From: Caenorhabditis remanei
Taxonomy: Eukaryota; Nematoda; Chromadorea; Rhabditida; Rhabditidae
DNA: 64,000 bases
Assembly: GCF_010183535.1 (NCBI RefSeq)
Contig: NC_071333.1
Coordinates: 11,220,587-11,284,586, forward strand
Direction: 5' to 3'
Positions within the stretch are counted from its first letter, which is position 1. The number at the start of each line of letters is the position of its first letter. Positions 39,219 to 51,251 of the stretch are shown here, in pieces. Position numbers and translations under genes: made by a program. The notes beneath the pieces are model-generated. The model searched no databases, was not told the DNA's origin, and saw only the letters and a list, made by a program, of their open reading frames with translations.

Positions 39219-42200
39219 GGTTGGAATGGAACTGAACACTTGTTTCAAACAACTTGAAAATGAGAAAGATAGTGCACGTAAAGGGCGGAGCGATAACGGA
39301 TGAGGAGGAGAACAATGAGAGCAGACGTTGAAAGAGGAGCAATCTGAGGAGCCGCCCTAAATTGGAAAGAAAGAGACTGGCGCTTTTCAAACCGAGTAGT
39401 CGCCTTTCACCGCGAATAAAAAATAACTTGGAAGACTTTGTCAACGAAGACTAAGACCACGAATGGTGGTAGTGTGGGAGCCGAGTGCACAAAACGTGGT
39501 GTGGAAAGAAAAACACGTAATGAGAAAGTGGCAAAAACGGGGTCCCTACTATCAAAAAAGACAGCGATGGGATTTGAATTTGAGACGAGAAGAAGGACTC
39601 TCCCGCATGTTTTATCTCATTTCTGCTTTTTTTCGCAGTCTGAGCGCAAGCTCGTTGCGTTTGAAAAGAAGAAGAAGGTGCCAACGATTACCAAAAAAAT
39701 GAGAAGATGAAGAAGAAAATTGAAGCCAACTCAAATGAGAATATCGGGTGAGAAATGAGAAAAAAGACTAATGAGCAATATGAGATTATCCAAAATTCAA
39801 AGTTTGGGACACATGATCAAAAGAGACGTAGAAACTGAAAGACAGGTGAGTAAAACATCTGGAGGTAGAAATAAATAGATTGTTTTCTTCCGACGGGATA
39901 CAATTTGCCTAGTAATTGAACTCTTTTTTGTTTGAGTGCGGTCTACACAGACATGAAATTGAGCTTGCTATAAAGTGGTTCGCTTCATAAAACTACTCCG
40001 TTTTCGAGTGAACCGTTAAAACGTCATCTTGTATTCTGTGCGCAAGGAACCCGTACACACTTCTCAAACACATCATTCAAACTCTTGAGAACATCATTTC
40101 GTTTGAAAAAATGCATTATGAGTCAATCCTAGATGAGTGTACTGTATATGTTTTTTCGAATTGAGGGAAACAACTGGAGAAAATATGAATATGACACGTC
40201 ACTGACTTGGAAACTATTACTCAGAGCCCAGAACTACTCATAAATGAAAAATAATAAAACTTCGGAATAACTCTGTCAATCATGTCAAATCTGTCATTTT
40301 TCTTCATACTTTTGCTTCTTTTTCGATATGATCTTTGTCAACATATCTTTCAGAAACCTTACATTTTTGACTAGGAAATTATTTCTGAATTTGAAAATTG
40401 GTTTTTATGTTTTCTTGTCAAATTTTTTATCTGAAAGATGCCACACCTTATCAAAACAGAAAGTCAGAAAAACAATGACTGTGCACTTTAGTCAGAGACT
40501 TTTGAAGATCGAAATTCTAGGACTCACGAAAATTAGAGTATAAAAATGCAATTCGGTTACAAAAGAAGTCTGTTTCCAATGAGCACTTTAAGTCTCTCCC
40601 AAATAGAGTTTTCACAATGAACGTATTTGTTCGGAACAAAACGACGACCAGAGTAGTACAAGAATTAATTGCACCACTACTACCACTTGCACATTTTCTC
40701 ACTAGGAAGAAGTGAGATTAGGAAAAAAGGACGAAAGAAGAGAATACGTCATTTGCAAAGACATGCATATGAATAGAATTTTTCTTAGAGAGAAGATCCA
40801 GTAGGCGAAAAAACTTGAGAAGACCCGATCGTATCAGTATTGAGCTTCAATGTGTGAGAATGTGGAAATGTGAAAAATTCAGTGAACTCAAACATTTTCC
40901 GCTTTTTCGTGTTTTTTGTTCGAAGAGTGAAAACATGTCTAAAAGAAGGCAAAGAAAGAAGACGTTTTTCTTTTTTCTATGGCTGCTCAACAACCGCCGT
41001 TGTTAGAAAATTTCTTTGCAAAAGGACATATTTGAACGGGATAACGAGCCGCTGAGTGGAATTTTGTCACTTTTTGAATGTCAAACTGACAGGGCACAAA
41101 ACATTTGTTTGCACAATACGAATTGGCAACATCCAACTGAAATATTTCAAGATTCTATGAAAACGTTTCTAACAAATGCTATGTGATTGCGTATTCAGAG
41201 AAAATCTGGGAATGAATTAGATGAATCAGATGTAACAACTTATTCACGAGCCACAATTTTCTCACGAAACAGAAAGCAAAAGGTTGAATCCGTCTCAAAA
41301 TGCGCTCATGGGCAAAAACGGAATCGGCAGACAATCTGATGTCTTGGACAATCTTGAGAGCATGCCGTGACTCTCTTGATCGATGGCTTGTCAAAAAAAC
41401 TGGTCAAACATCTACTCCTCCGTAATGGAAGAGATTTTAGGTGAATATGGAAGACACACCTGGGAATCATAATTAGACTTTCTCGTGGAGACGGTTGTTG
41501 AGTGAGAAATCAGAGAGAAGGGGAATGGGAAAAATGAATCATAAGATTCACATGACTATGTTGATGAAAAGCAAAACCTTATTCAATTCGGAGTTATTTG
41601 AAATACTTGAATAGTTTTGAAAATCAAATAGTCAGAATACTTACTAAAAGTATTAACATCTAAATATGAGGAACATTTAAATCTACTCCTGTTTTCAAAA
41701 AGTTATGAATGTATTTCTTGAAGAAAGTCATTTCATTTTCTCAAATCTGAATAGGAGATGCTTGGAGAAAATAATAGAATGTGGGGGAGTTAACTATTAT
41801 AAAAAAAAGTGAATAGTCAAGAAGTGATGAGCTTCTTTGAATTCAAGTATTTTGGGAATAACACTTGAAAAGAACGAGAAAATTGAATTTCACCAGTTCT
41901 GATCAGCTCTTTATTATAATTACTATTTTCCAATATCTAAACAGAAATAGCTGTTCTGACGTTTGTGTCTTAGTTTTAGAACATAGCTTACAGTTTGAAA
42001 AATGAACCGAAAACCATAAATTTAAAAACACTCGAACCAATTCAAATCTGAACATTATGCATTGTTCAGAGTATCCACAATGTTTCCAATAATTTTTAAA
42101 ATAATCATATATCAAAATCTACAGTCTCGTTTATGTCCAACGTTGCCCAGAAGGGTGTGAATTTTCTAGAACCCTGCTCTTTTCTGACGATGTCAGCAGT

Positions 42201-42240
42201 GACTATTACTGCGGTTCAGTTTATTTGACGAGTAACTTAC
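39219..42240. other. Interval between the two rab-37 first exons
   Basis: This is intron of the long isoform and the promoter region of the short one. Open frames at 39438-39710 on both strands are Lys/Arg- or Ser/Phe-rich low-complexity sequence and are not called. Confidence 0.45.
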
Positions 42241-42297
42241 TGTATAAGTCAAGTCGACATCCTGGTAGATTGATGAGCGTTTGCGAATTGGATGCAT
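42241..42297 (-). CDS. rab-37: Alternative first coding exon of rab-37
   Basis: The ATG at 42297 opens 19 codons, MHPIRKRSSIYQDVDLTYT, followed by a strong GTAAGTTACT donor in phase 0. Spliced to the exon starting at 39065 it reads on into VMLLGD. Mammalian Rab37 has a similar Tyr-Asp-Leu-Thr string just before VMLLGD (from memory), so this may be the conserved N-terminus. It would give a 211-residue isoform driven by a promoter about 3 kb upstream of the other start. A TTTCAG acceptor just upstream suggests a further non-coding exon or trans-splicing. Confidence 0.65.
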
Positions 42298-44481
42298 TTT
42301 GTGGCTGTGTTTGAAGAGTCCGCGATGCAAGAACTGAAAGAATTAAACTCGGAATTGTTCAACTTGTACGACCATGAGTTGAAATAAAACGTCGGAAAAA
42401 AAAACGCGAAAAAGGAAAAGTTGTGAGAATAGCGAAAGTCTGACTTTCAATCCAACAACATCTAAAACGTGACCACCAGAAACAAGGAACATCCAGTAAA
42501 CAGAAATTTTTTGGTTGCGACTTTAAATCTGATTTCATATTTCTATGGTTTTCCACCCACACGAGGGAAACACGTGCGGTTTTTTCTCTTTATGGATGTC
42601 TTTGTTTGAGAGTTTTCAGGGAACCCGGAGAAAGGAAAACGAATGAAAAAAGAGGAACTCTCAAAAAAGCGTTCCATCTCAGGAGCAAAACGCATTTCTC
42701 TGTTTTGTTCAGGAAGCGTCGGGAAAAGAATTGAGAAAGAATTTTGAAAAGCTGTTCCTGAAGAATCATTCAGTTTTTCGTTTAAAGCAATGAATAATAA
42801 CTCCATTTACAAAGTTCAGAAGTTGGTCGATCCATTATGCAAAATTTAGTGGTCACCTACCAGACAAAGTACATTTGTGACGTACCACACACAGAAAATT
42901 GAAAGCGTGAGATTGTACTTTGCTGAATATTTTGTCAGCAATTCATTCTAGTTTTGATCAGAATTCTAAACTTGTTGGTCTCCTGATCTGAAAAAGGGAC
43001 GGGGACAAGTGAAATGAGAAGCCCAAAGAAGGTAGACATTAAAAAAGGAATAAAAATGTGAATACAATTCCATTTTCTCTCCGGCGTCGCCTCCACAATC
43101 GTCATAGTTACGACGAGAAATAAAGAAGGGGCGTCACGTTTTTTAATGGATGCACAAGCAGGTAGAAGACACCTATAATTAAGTCTCGACGATAGATTTT
43201 ACTCGAGAACCAAAGTGTTTGGAAGGGAAAATTAAAGTGTTTTCCGAAAAATGTTCCGGTCCAGAAACAGACAACTGGAAGTTCCAATAAACCAATTGGA
43301 TTCTTTGGAACCAATTTAGTTTAATGCACTTCTGTACTTCCTGAACTCTTTTTCCAAAAAGAAGAAATGTAAAGTGGCGATTGAAGACAAAAAAAGAAGA
43401 AAAAGAAGTGTATGAGGAAGCAGAGCCCCCCAAAGCAGAATACCTGATTAGCTGTGATAATTGTGGCTCGTTGGGTGAGTAAGTGCGTCAGTTAGAAGCT
43501 CAAAGTACACTAAAAAGTGTATTTTGTTGTATGTGTTTGTGCGCATCAAGTTGCATCCATCCTTTTTGAGTGTATATTAATCCCCCAGGGGCAATATGAC
43601 AAAATAGTTGTTTTTGATGTTTCTTCCTTGTTAAAGCATTTGAAAAAAGCAAAAAACAAGCTGAATGTTGAAAACGAGAAGAAAAAAACATCATAATTTA
43701 TTACAACATTTTAAAGAGTTTTTAAGATTTTATCGGTTCCTCCAGACACCAAAACAGGGTTTATGGATGAGAGGTGTGTACACTTGGTGAATACTCAAAT
43801 ACTTGAAATTGCTTTTTGAGAAACGAAAACACAAATGGGAGAATACTCGAAAGATAAAAATCCCATTACTCTATTCAATTTCCGGTATTTCTAATGAACA
43901 TTTTTTACACATTAGGGCAAGTATTAGGTCATCACGTTAAAAATAAATGAAGAGGTCTTGTGATTTCTAACAAGCTTATTTGATATATTATACACGGACT
44001 AGGTCTTAATTATAGTTTCCCATCTTTTATGCTAATAATAAAAAACTCTACTACGATTTGTAAGGTTACATAAGAATTTTTAAAGGATGAAAAAAAAAGT
44101 TGAAGAACAAAATGTTTCCCAAAAATAGCTGACATCAAGATCGGAGATGAATGAATAGAGTTGATTCGGGAGACAATATAATATAGGATGTCGAATTCAA
44201 TTTGTCCAGCATTCAGAAAACTGATGGATTTGATTATCTATCCTACACGTCAAACAACTAAAGTTACGTGTTTTAGTCAGACTTATTTGATTTTTTTGTT
44301 TTACTCAGGAATAATAAAAGTCTGTGTATCGTTACAGCAAAAAACTACAAAAATTCCTACTATAACTGTGAATTTAGCTATCATAAATAGAAAATAGTGT
44401 ATCTGTTAGTGAAAGACGTTTTCTCACTTGTCATGAGAGTATGAGAGAACTTATAGTCATTTGTAGGCGACACCTGTATGT
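42298..44481. other. AT-rich intergenic DNA upstream of rab-37
   Basis: No gene is seen. The part next to 42300 probably contains the upstream promoter and a 5' non-coding exon of rab-37. Confidence 0.4.
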
Positions 44482-44555
44482 GCCGCCATAGCTCAGTCGG
44501 TTAGAGCGTGGGTCTAATAAGCCCAAGGTCGCAGGTTCGACCCCTGCTGGCGGCA
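44482..44555 (+). tRNA. tRNA-Ile (anticodon AAU)
   Basis: A full cloverleaf is visible: acceptor arm GCCGCCA pairing with TGGCGGC; D arm GCTC...GAGC; anticodon stem TGGGT/GCCCA with loop CTAATAA, giving anticodon AAT; T arm GCAGG-TTCGACC-CCTGC; and discriminator A at 44555. There is no intron. A run of five T at 44560-44564 is the RNA polymerase III terminator. Internal A and B boxes are intact, so it should be functional. Confidence 0.96.
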
Positions 44556-44559
44556 AACC

Positions 44560-44564
44560 TTTTT
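44560..44564 (+). terminator. RNA polymerase III T-run terminator of tRNA-Ile
   Basis: TTTTT begins five bases after the tRNA discriminator base, at the usual place for polymerase III termination. Confidence 0.8.
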
Positions 44565-47372
44565 GATTGACTTTGTTTCATAGTGATTTTGAAATCGACT
44601 CTAGGAATTAACTGAATTGCGAATTTTCAGCTTGATGAATAATAAATTGTTATTTTCTTGACTACTAAAACAGGAATGAAGACTTGAGGTTAGATAGAAA
44701 ACCTTAAGCTAAACTTCCTCGACCGAAAAACGAGAAAAGCAACCAAACAAGAAGACAATCCGACTCCAACTCGTCCAAAAGAAAAGATATCGCAACTTTT
44801 TTAAACCACAAAAGACATTTAGACGGCCTTTGACGTGAGTGTCAGAAAGGTCCAATGTGTTTCTTTTTTCTTTTCCTTGCTCATCTCCACAAAAAGAGCA
44901 AGTAAGGATTATACTCCCACAACAAAAGAGTCACTTTGATTTTTGGGTCCAGTCTGAGACAACGAAACGACGGGGCTAAGAATAGAAAAAGAGTTGGAAT
45001 TCTAAACTGGAATAGATTCGAGTGGATTGAGAAGATTTGTAACATTGTCTTCAGTAATCAGAGTAGTTTTAAAGCCGAACGAGCACAACCTCTCAACGAT
45101 AGGAAAAAACAAAGTATTTTTCTGCTCAAAATCTTCTTAAACATGGCAAAACATGCGGCGGAGCAGCCCCAACGCTTCCTTCTTCGAATAACGGCGGACC
45201 TTGTCCTAACAGAAAATTTCAAAGTGGAAGACGACAAAGAAGACGAAGTAAAAGTCGAAAACATTGTTGTGTGTATATTCACATTCACAAAAAAACTCTT
45301 CGGTCGTCTACGAACAGAGCCCACCGTACTTTCTAAATGAGCAGAAAGCGGGTACAGAAAAATATGGTTTCGTGATACTGAACCTGAGTAAAAGGAATAT
45401 ACTCTTTTTTCCAGACCATTACACAAGTCGTTTTGTTCTTAAATTTTTGTACCTCTGGAGCAAGCAACTTGTACTTTTGATTGCTCTGAAATACACTATC
45501 AGTTTTTCATATTATTCCTGCCATGAACATTGTATATACTGAATCAAAGAATATTTGGTTTAGAATTTATATATTTTTTATTTATCCATACAATTCTCTG
45601 GATGTTCATTTTCATACAATGTTCTCTACTTTCGGTCGGTTATCATAGTTTTTCGACACGTTCTCATTTTGTCGTAACCATCAACATAAACATTTACTTT
45701 AAAACGAGCCCTGTAACTTTGTACTCATCATGTTTTGTTGTACTCCATTTAAGACTTCTTATCAGACAAAAGGACATTTTTATTTTATTTTCCTGTTGTT
45801 CACGAACCATGTGATTCGAAATCACTATCGATACCGACCAACATTTGTAGCTTTGTAGAAAAAAGAACAAAGTCCAACAACGTGATCCGCGATCAAATCG
45901 ACCTTGTTCGTAATGTGTCCAAAAATCTGAAGCGAAGTTAAGAAGGGTCGACCACCCACATACACACATAAAGAAAGATGGAGAAAGAAGGAAAACCGAG
46001 AAACAGCAGCAAGGATTACAAACAAACAAGTTGATGGTGGCAGCTGATAGTGGACTGCAATCAAAAAAACAACAAAAAGAAAACAATTCAAACATTATAT
46101 TACACTGAAAAAGTATGGGACCTTGTTTACCTCATCTATCTTTTATTTTCGTTCAAGATACTATTCTTGTGCAAAAGTCCAACTAATCATGCTAGTTAGT
46201 CATGTGCTCTTTTTTCTTTTCATGACTTCCTGCTCAATAAGTTACAAGTGACAGAAGTCTTCTCCTTTTCTTTTGTTCCCTTTGTTTCAGACACGTTTTC
46301 TACGTTGTTTACGAAACATACATCGGTTGCCCGGTGATTATTTCATTCTAACACAATGGCAAACATATGTGTCTAAAATTAGTGACGGGAGTTTTATTAT
46401 CAAACAGCTGGCACAGAGAACAATCAAAATTAACAACATTGTTGCAAAAGTTAACTTGTTTTGATTGACTCTGTATGGCAATTTTTGATGTCACGTGATA
46501 TTACTGTAGGAAAAGTTTATGAGCCGATGGAAATGATTTTGTGCTGGTTGTGGGGTGATTTCTTGTTTTCGTTGAAGCTTTTTTGATTTTGCATTTCGTT
46601 GAAACTGATAACGATGAGGTGACAATAAGTGTTCCGAGAATGAGGGAAACCCATAAAGATTATTCTTTGATTCTAAAGTTATTTGTGACTATGAGAATGA
46701 GTACAGATGGAAATTTTGTAAAACTGGACAAACATTCTGAATCGTGTACGTGAATACTGCTAAGTTTCAGAAACACAAGTCAATCACAATTCAACCCATT
46801 TCTTATCCGCGACAAGAGCAACTTGGCCGGAATTCTTTTTCATTCATTATAAGTTGCGACAACTTTCTGGACGGAACTTACAATACTCCAGATATTTTTG
46901 TGTTAAAAACTGAAACATCTTACTGTCAACTTAAAACAACCTCATCTTCTAATAGTAACGCTGAAAACGTTTTGACTTCTCTTATATTCAAAAAGTGGTC
47001 AAAAATCCTGACCAAAAACCGGTCGTCTAGTTGAAAATGCAAATTGCTTCGCCACTTTTTCTTCTTTCTTTTCTCTTTGATGCCTTGTTGTCAACCTAGA
47101 CATTCATATTGTTGCCAGTCCTACAAAAAAACCTGTTAGATATTCTTTGGACTTTCAATACAACATTTTCACACATTTCCAGTCTGTTTATATCCATCAA
47201 CACCTTTATCATCATCATGTCATTTATTTTCAAAGTGTACATCAAAATAGGAATTGAGTAAAGCGAAATGTTATTGTTCACAAAAAAAGATACAAATGTT
47301 CCTACAGGTCTACAACCATAAATTAATTACAAACACATCTTGTAGATGATAAAACGGGAAGAGAAGCGTGAT
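44565..47372. other. AT-rich intergenic DNA, no gene called
   Basis: There are open frames at 44936-45340 and 46744-47034 (plus) and 45694-46095 (minus). None has splice partners, domains or a plausible composition. A TTTATT near 47222 may be the polyadenylation signal (minus) for the gene at 47373. Confidence 0.4.
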
Positions 47373-47772
47373 TTAAATACGTAGATTGGCCATTTTCAAA
47401 AAGGCGCATTGTCGATCCTGTTCTTCTTTTATCAATTTCTCACAGTTCAGTTGGATGAAGTCGTCGTTGTTTCTGGAAGACTAAATAACCCAGGGCTTTT
47501 TGATTTACTACAACTAAACTTACGGGTTAGAAACTTTTTCGGCTTTTGGGAATCCGAACTTCAGATGCGTGGATTCATCGTGGATACGAATGTTCATTTT
47601 TGATTGTTCCATCATTTTTGGTTCGGCTGGTCGGAAGGTGGCAGAGCTGATGCTGAAAACAAAACATTTCTTTCTAACCCTGACGAAATTATTTGACTTA
47701 CGCTTCTCTGGTCATGAATTGGTTGAAAACGGCGGATTGAGCCACACGAACAAGTTTTGGTGCAGAAGACAT
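47373..47772 (-). CDS. Small orphan protein, 99 residues, possibly mitochondrial
   Basis: Three short exons, 47772-47702, 47652-47524 and 47472-47373, have good GTAAGT donors and TTTTCAG or TTCCAG acceptors and close in frame. The first part (MSSAPKLVRVAQSAVFNQF onward, to about residue 35) is rich in Arg, Ser and Ala with almost no acidic residues, like a mitochondrial presequence. The rest is charged: MNIRIHDESTHLKFGFPKAE, then a helix rich in Glu, Lys and Gln ending in KMANLRI. No domain is recognised. The consistent intron phases across three exons argue for a real gene. A G+C-richer segment at about 47.85-48.02 kb, with TATATA near 47838, lies upstream and may be its promoter. Confidence 0.7.
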
Positions 47773-49555
47773 TTTGAAGTTTGAAATGAAATTGAATATC
47801 AGTTGACTGATGAGCCTTAGTCTTCAATAGTCGCTTATATACGCGATCTTCAACAAGAGGCGGGGTGATGGCTCCGATTATCGGGCGAAGAGGGCGAGGA
47901 CAAAGTATACGACTATCGCTGATGCAGAGATAAGAAATAGTGTTGTGAACAAGAAGAGACGCCAGAACAAAACTGTCCCCTTCTCGAGGCGGCGTTGTGG
48001 TGGGCGGACGAACAGGTACTATTATTATTCGTTTCCTTCCAAATTTGGACACTGTTTTTTGATGAGTGATGTCATAACAAGTAAGGACCAACTGGTCGAT
48101 GGGTTAGAGGTTAGGGTCCGTTGGAGTACAAAGTAAAAATTGGGGACTGATTACAAAGCGATCAATGATTACGTTGTTTTAAAGATAAGAAACAGCTGAA
48201 TTAAAAAGGAAATGATGCCTTAACAAAACAAGTTCATAGTAATGAAAAACTGAACTTTAGTCAAGGAAAAATTGTGATATCATTTAAATCTGGAAGAAAT
48301 GTCTATTTTTGTATCATTGCAGTTTTATCAGACAGAATGGCATTTCCGATGGAATTTGTGGGTTTCAGACGATCGGTGGATCTGGTGGTACCCGTGAGAT
48401 GGTCAGCACTTCTCGGGATGTATTAATATCGTTTTAATACTTTTTCAATCCATAGAATGAATAACTACATGAATAATGAAACCATGTAATTTCAATTAGT
48501 TGCTCGAACACCTGAAATTTTCCTTGAGAAAGCTACATTTCAAAATAACTTTTCAACAGAAAATATTTTATTTTCAGTAAATATCCTGGAGACTTCTAGA
48601 AAACCGCAACTGTGTCAACATTCCGTACATTTGACCTGCAAAGAACAGTTGTCACTATTTGGACCGTGATCTAGGCCCTCTCCGATCTTTTGAACCTTTT
48701 CAACGTAAACTTTTCCAATAAACAAACACAACTTGTGACTCTAAGAGACCAAGCAAAAATCGAGACTCGTCACCTGTTGAAAACAAGAAACAGTTCTAGT
48801 CCACTAAGACAAGATCAGTGTCTGTCAAAGGAAGTTCAACTTATAGCGAGGACATCACATTTTGGTAACACCCAAATTTCTTAAAATAGCAGAACTTCGT
48901 CATTAACTACAAATGCACACAAGAGGAAGTTATGATAATGTTCCGGTGAATTGAAGGAAAGCATTGAAAAACATCGTGAGAACAACAATATTTGTTTGTG
49001 TTTTTTAAATTCTGCAGAGTTTGTGTATTGTTAACCGTTCCTGTCATTTCTCCCAGTGCGGACACCTTCCTTGAAAACACTTGATCACAAGTGCACTAAT
49101 TGAGAAAACAAATCAAACCGGTTCAGATTTTTTCTTCTTTTATTGCAAACAGGTGTACTTTTCAAATTGATAAGATAATTGTCTAAGAAAATGAACAAAA
49201 AATGTGTTTACAGTTTAGATTTTGTACAGACGAGTCAAAGATCAGAAGCACTGCTACATAGAGAAGTGAAGAGAAAATTCAGATTAATCAAAAATGGGAG
49301 CTCTATTTTTGCGTATAATTTCAATAGTCTCATCCATCTTTGTCTTCTTCACGCAACACGATGTACGATTGTAATTTCAAAGCAGCGAGATGCGTTTTGG
49401 TTCAACACCCGGCCTCTTCAAACGTACCAATTACAAATGCGAATTCGAGCAGAACCACTTATGTAAATGACAGATTCGTCTTCTGGGCGTGGCAGGGTCT
49501 CACTAGTTGCCTACCAAACGCCCTCTTATCCATCACTTTCAAAGCTTCTCTTTTC
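47773..49555. other. Divergent upstream region of the orphan gene and hlh-13
   Basis: This interval lies between the minus-strand gene at 47373-47772 and hlh-13 on the plus strand. No other gene is seen. A G+C-rich part at 47.85-48.02 kb stands out. The segment just before 49556 is open in the hlh-13 frame back to 49340, so a longer N-terminus is possible but not favoured. Confidence 0.4.
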
Positions 49556-50112
49556 ATGGATCCCTCTTATGATTCATATTATTGTGAAGAGCCTGAAGAA
49601 CGCCAAACTGCGTCTGTTCGTGAAAGAAAGAGGATGTGCAGTATCAACGTTGCATTCATCGTGAGTTACTATTTCATTCGTTAATCTTTTGGTTCAATCT
49701 GACTTTTTCAAAAGTTTTGGAATAGATGTTGTATCATTTGATTTTCAGGAACTCCGTAATTATATCCCAACATTTCCGTATGAAAAACGCCTTTCCAAAA
49801 TTGATACTTTGAACTTGGCAATTGCATACATCAACATGCTCGATGACGTTCTACGGTAAGTAAAACTATTTTTGCACGTGGTTGTAATTAGCTCATTTCG
49901 ATTTCAGAACACCAGAAGACTCGGGAAAATATATCCAGAAATGTGTTCACATGGCGAGAACAGGGCAATACGGAGCACCATCGTGGAGTACTAGCGGTTA
50001 GTGTTATCCATCTCACTGTGACAAGCGTGAAAAAACAAAACATATTCCAGACTTGCTGGCTCGTCTTAACTGGATCAAGTGGAGACGCCTTGGAATCGAA
50101 CCGATTGCATAA
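49556..50112 (+). CDS. hlh-13: Class II bHLH transcription factor (Ptf1a/Fer3 group)
   Basis: There are four exons, 49556-49660, 49749-49855, 49908-49996 and 50051-50112, 120 residues, all joins in frame. A basic region ([16 protein letters not shown]) is followed by helix 1 ([18 protein letters not shown]) and helix 2 ([17 protein letters not shown]). The first intron splits the domain after the basic region. The C-terminus contains [17 protein letters not shown], a short Trp-rich conserved tail. The protein would bind E-boxes as a dimer with a class I bHLH protein such as HLH-2 in the nucleus. The C. elegans orthologue is neuronal. AATAAA at 50140-50145 is a close polyadenylation signal. 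The neighbour taf-11 also fits the C. elegans hlh-13 neighbourhood. Confidence 0.9.
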
Positions 50113-51251
50113 ATCTGACTTTACCATAAAGATTTTCTGAATAAATGAGAGTTATGGTATTTCATTTTTATGTTGTTTCTTTTTTATTACAAACTTTCAA
50201 CAAAATCCAATCTTTTGATCTTGTTGGAACTAAAATTTCAACTAACATGTGATAATTTACAGCTTCTGTTTTCTAAAACTACTAAATAATAACAGCCCTT
50301 CAATTCTGTAAAGTAATGTAAAGGTTGCTTTTCGTAAACCCCGCCTAGTTACTTTCCAAATGGCACGCATCCCATTGATCTCTTCATTTTTCAAATTTGA
50401 CAGCTATACAAAACTAATTTTAGCATTTTTATCTTTGCTTCAAAAAAAGATAAAGTTAGGTTCTCCCACGTATTTTTAGTTGCATATTCGCACGTATATG
50501 CTTTGGAACACACGTCAGATTTACTGATCCTTATACAGAGAAAAAAACATATTGTTTGATTGCTTTTTATTCTCCTTAATGCATAAACATGACTTGTAGA
50601 CCCCATTATCCTGATTTGACACCAGTATCAAACCACTATCAAAAATCAGCATTCGACCAGGAAAAATGTGCGCGAAAATGACTATTAGCGCAGTATGGCA
50701 ATATGATTAAATCGCCAGCAATAACGACTTTTATTCCACAATGGAAAGGAATTTTTTGGCGGCTCAGCATATAATCCGATATGTTTCTTTTCTTGAAAAG
50801 AAATACCTTTTTGAGTGCCGTTGTTTTTTCCAAATTACATTGCCCTTTTCGCATGAGCATGCATACTTTGTATAGTTTTGGTTCGGAGAGTTGTATAAAC
50901 AAAAATACGACAATAAATCAAGATCAGCATTTTGTTAAAAATAAATTTCTTATAAACCGAGCTTTTTGTATGTCACATGTCACGCTCTTTCGTATGTCTC
51001 TATCAAAACCTCAAAGTGCCGCATTTTTTTCTTACAATTTCAAACTAGGGAAAAAAAAGATTTTACTAGGTTGAGCGCTCTACTTCAAAAAAAGAGGAAA
51101 AATTTGCAAAATTATTGTTCAATTGAACTCTGTGTTCTCCTTTTCTAGTTTCAATGATCTTCTCAACCGTAAACTTCAACTAACTCATATACACTGCCAC
51201 CTTTTATTACTCCATTTCTAATTCAAAATGAATGTTTTTTACAGATCCATC
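50113..51251. other. Intergenic, AT-rich, no gene seen
   Basis: It contains the hlh-13 polyadenylation signal and the upstream region of the first chemoreceptor. Open frames at 50639-50902 (minus) and 50781-51074 (plus) lack support. Confidence 0.4.

Noticed and set aside
39438..39710. Overlapping plus- and minus-strand frames of 77-90 codons
   Set aside because: Lys/Arg-rich and Ser/Phe-rich mirror images of a purine-rich tract.
44936..45340. Plus-strand 134-codon frame
   Set aside because: The minus strand is open over the same interval, and no domain or splice site supports it.
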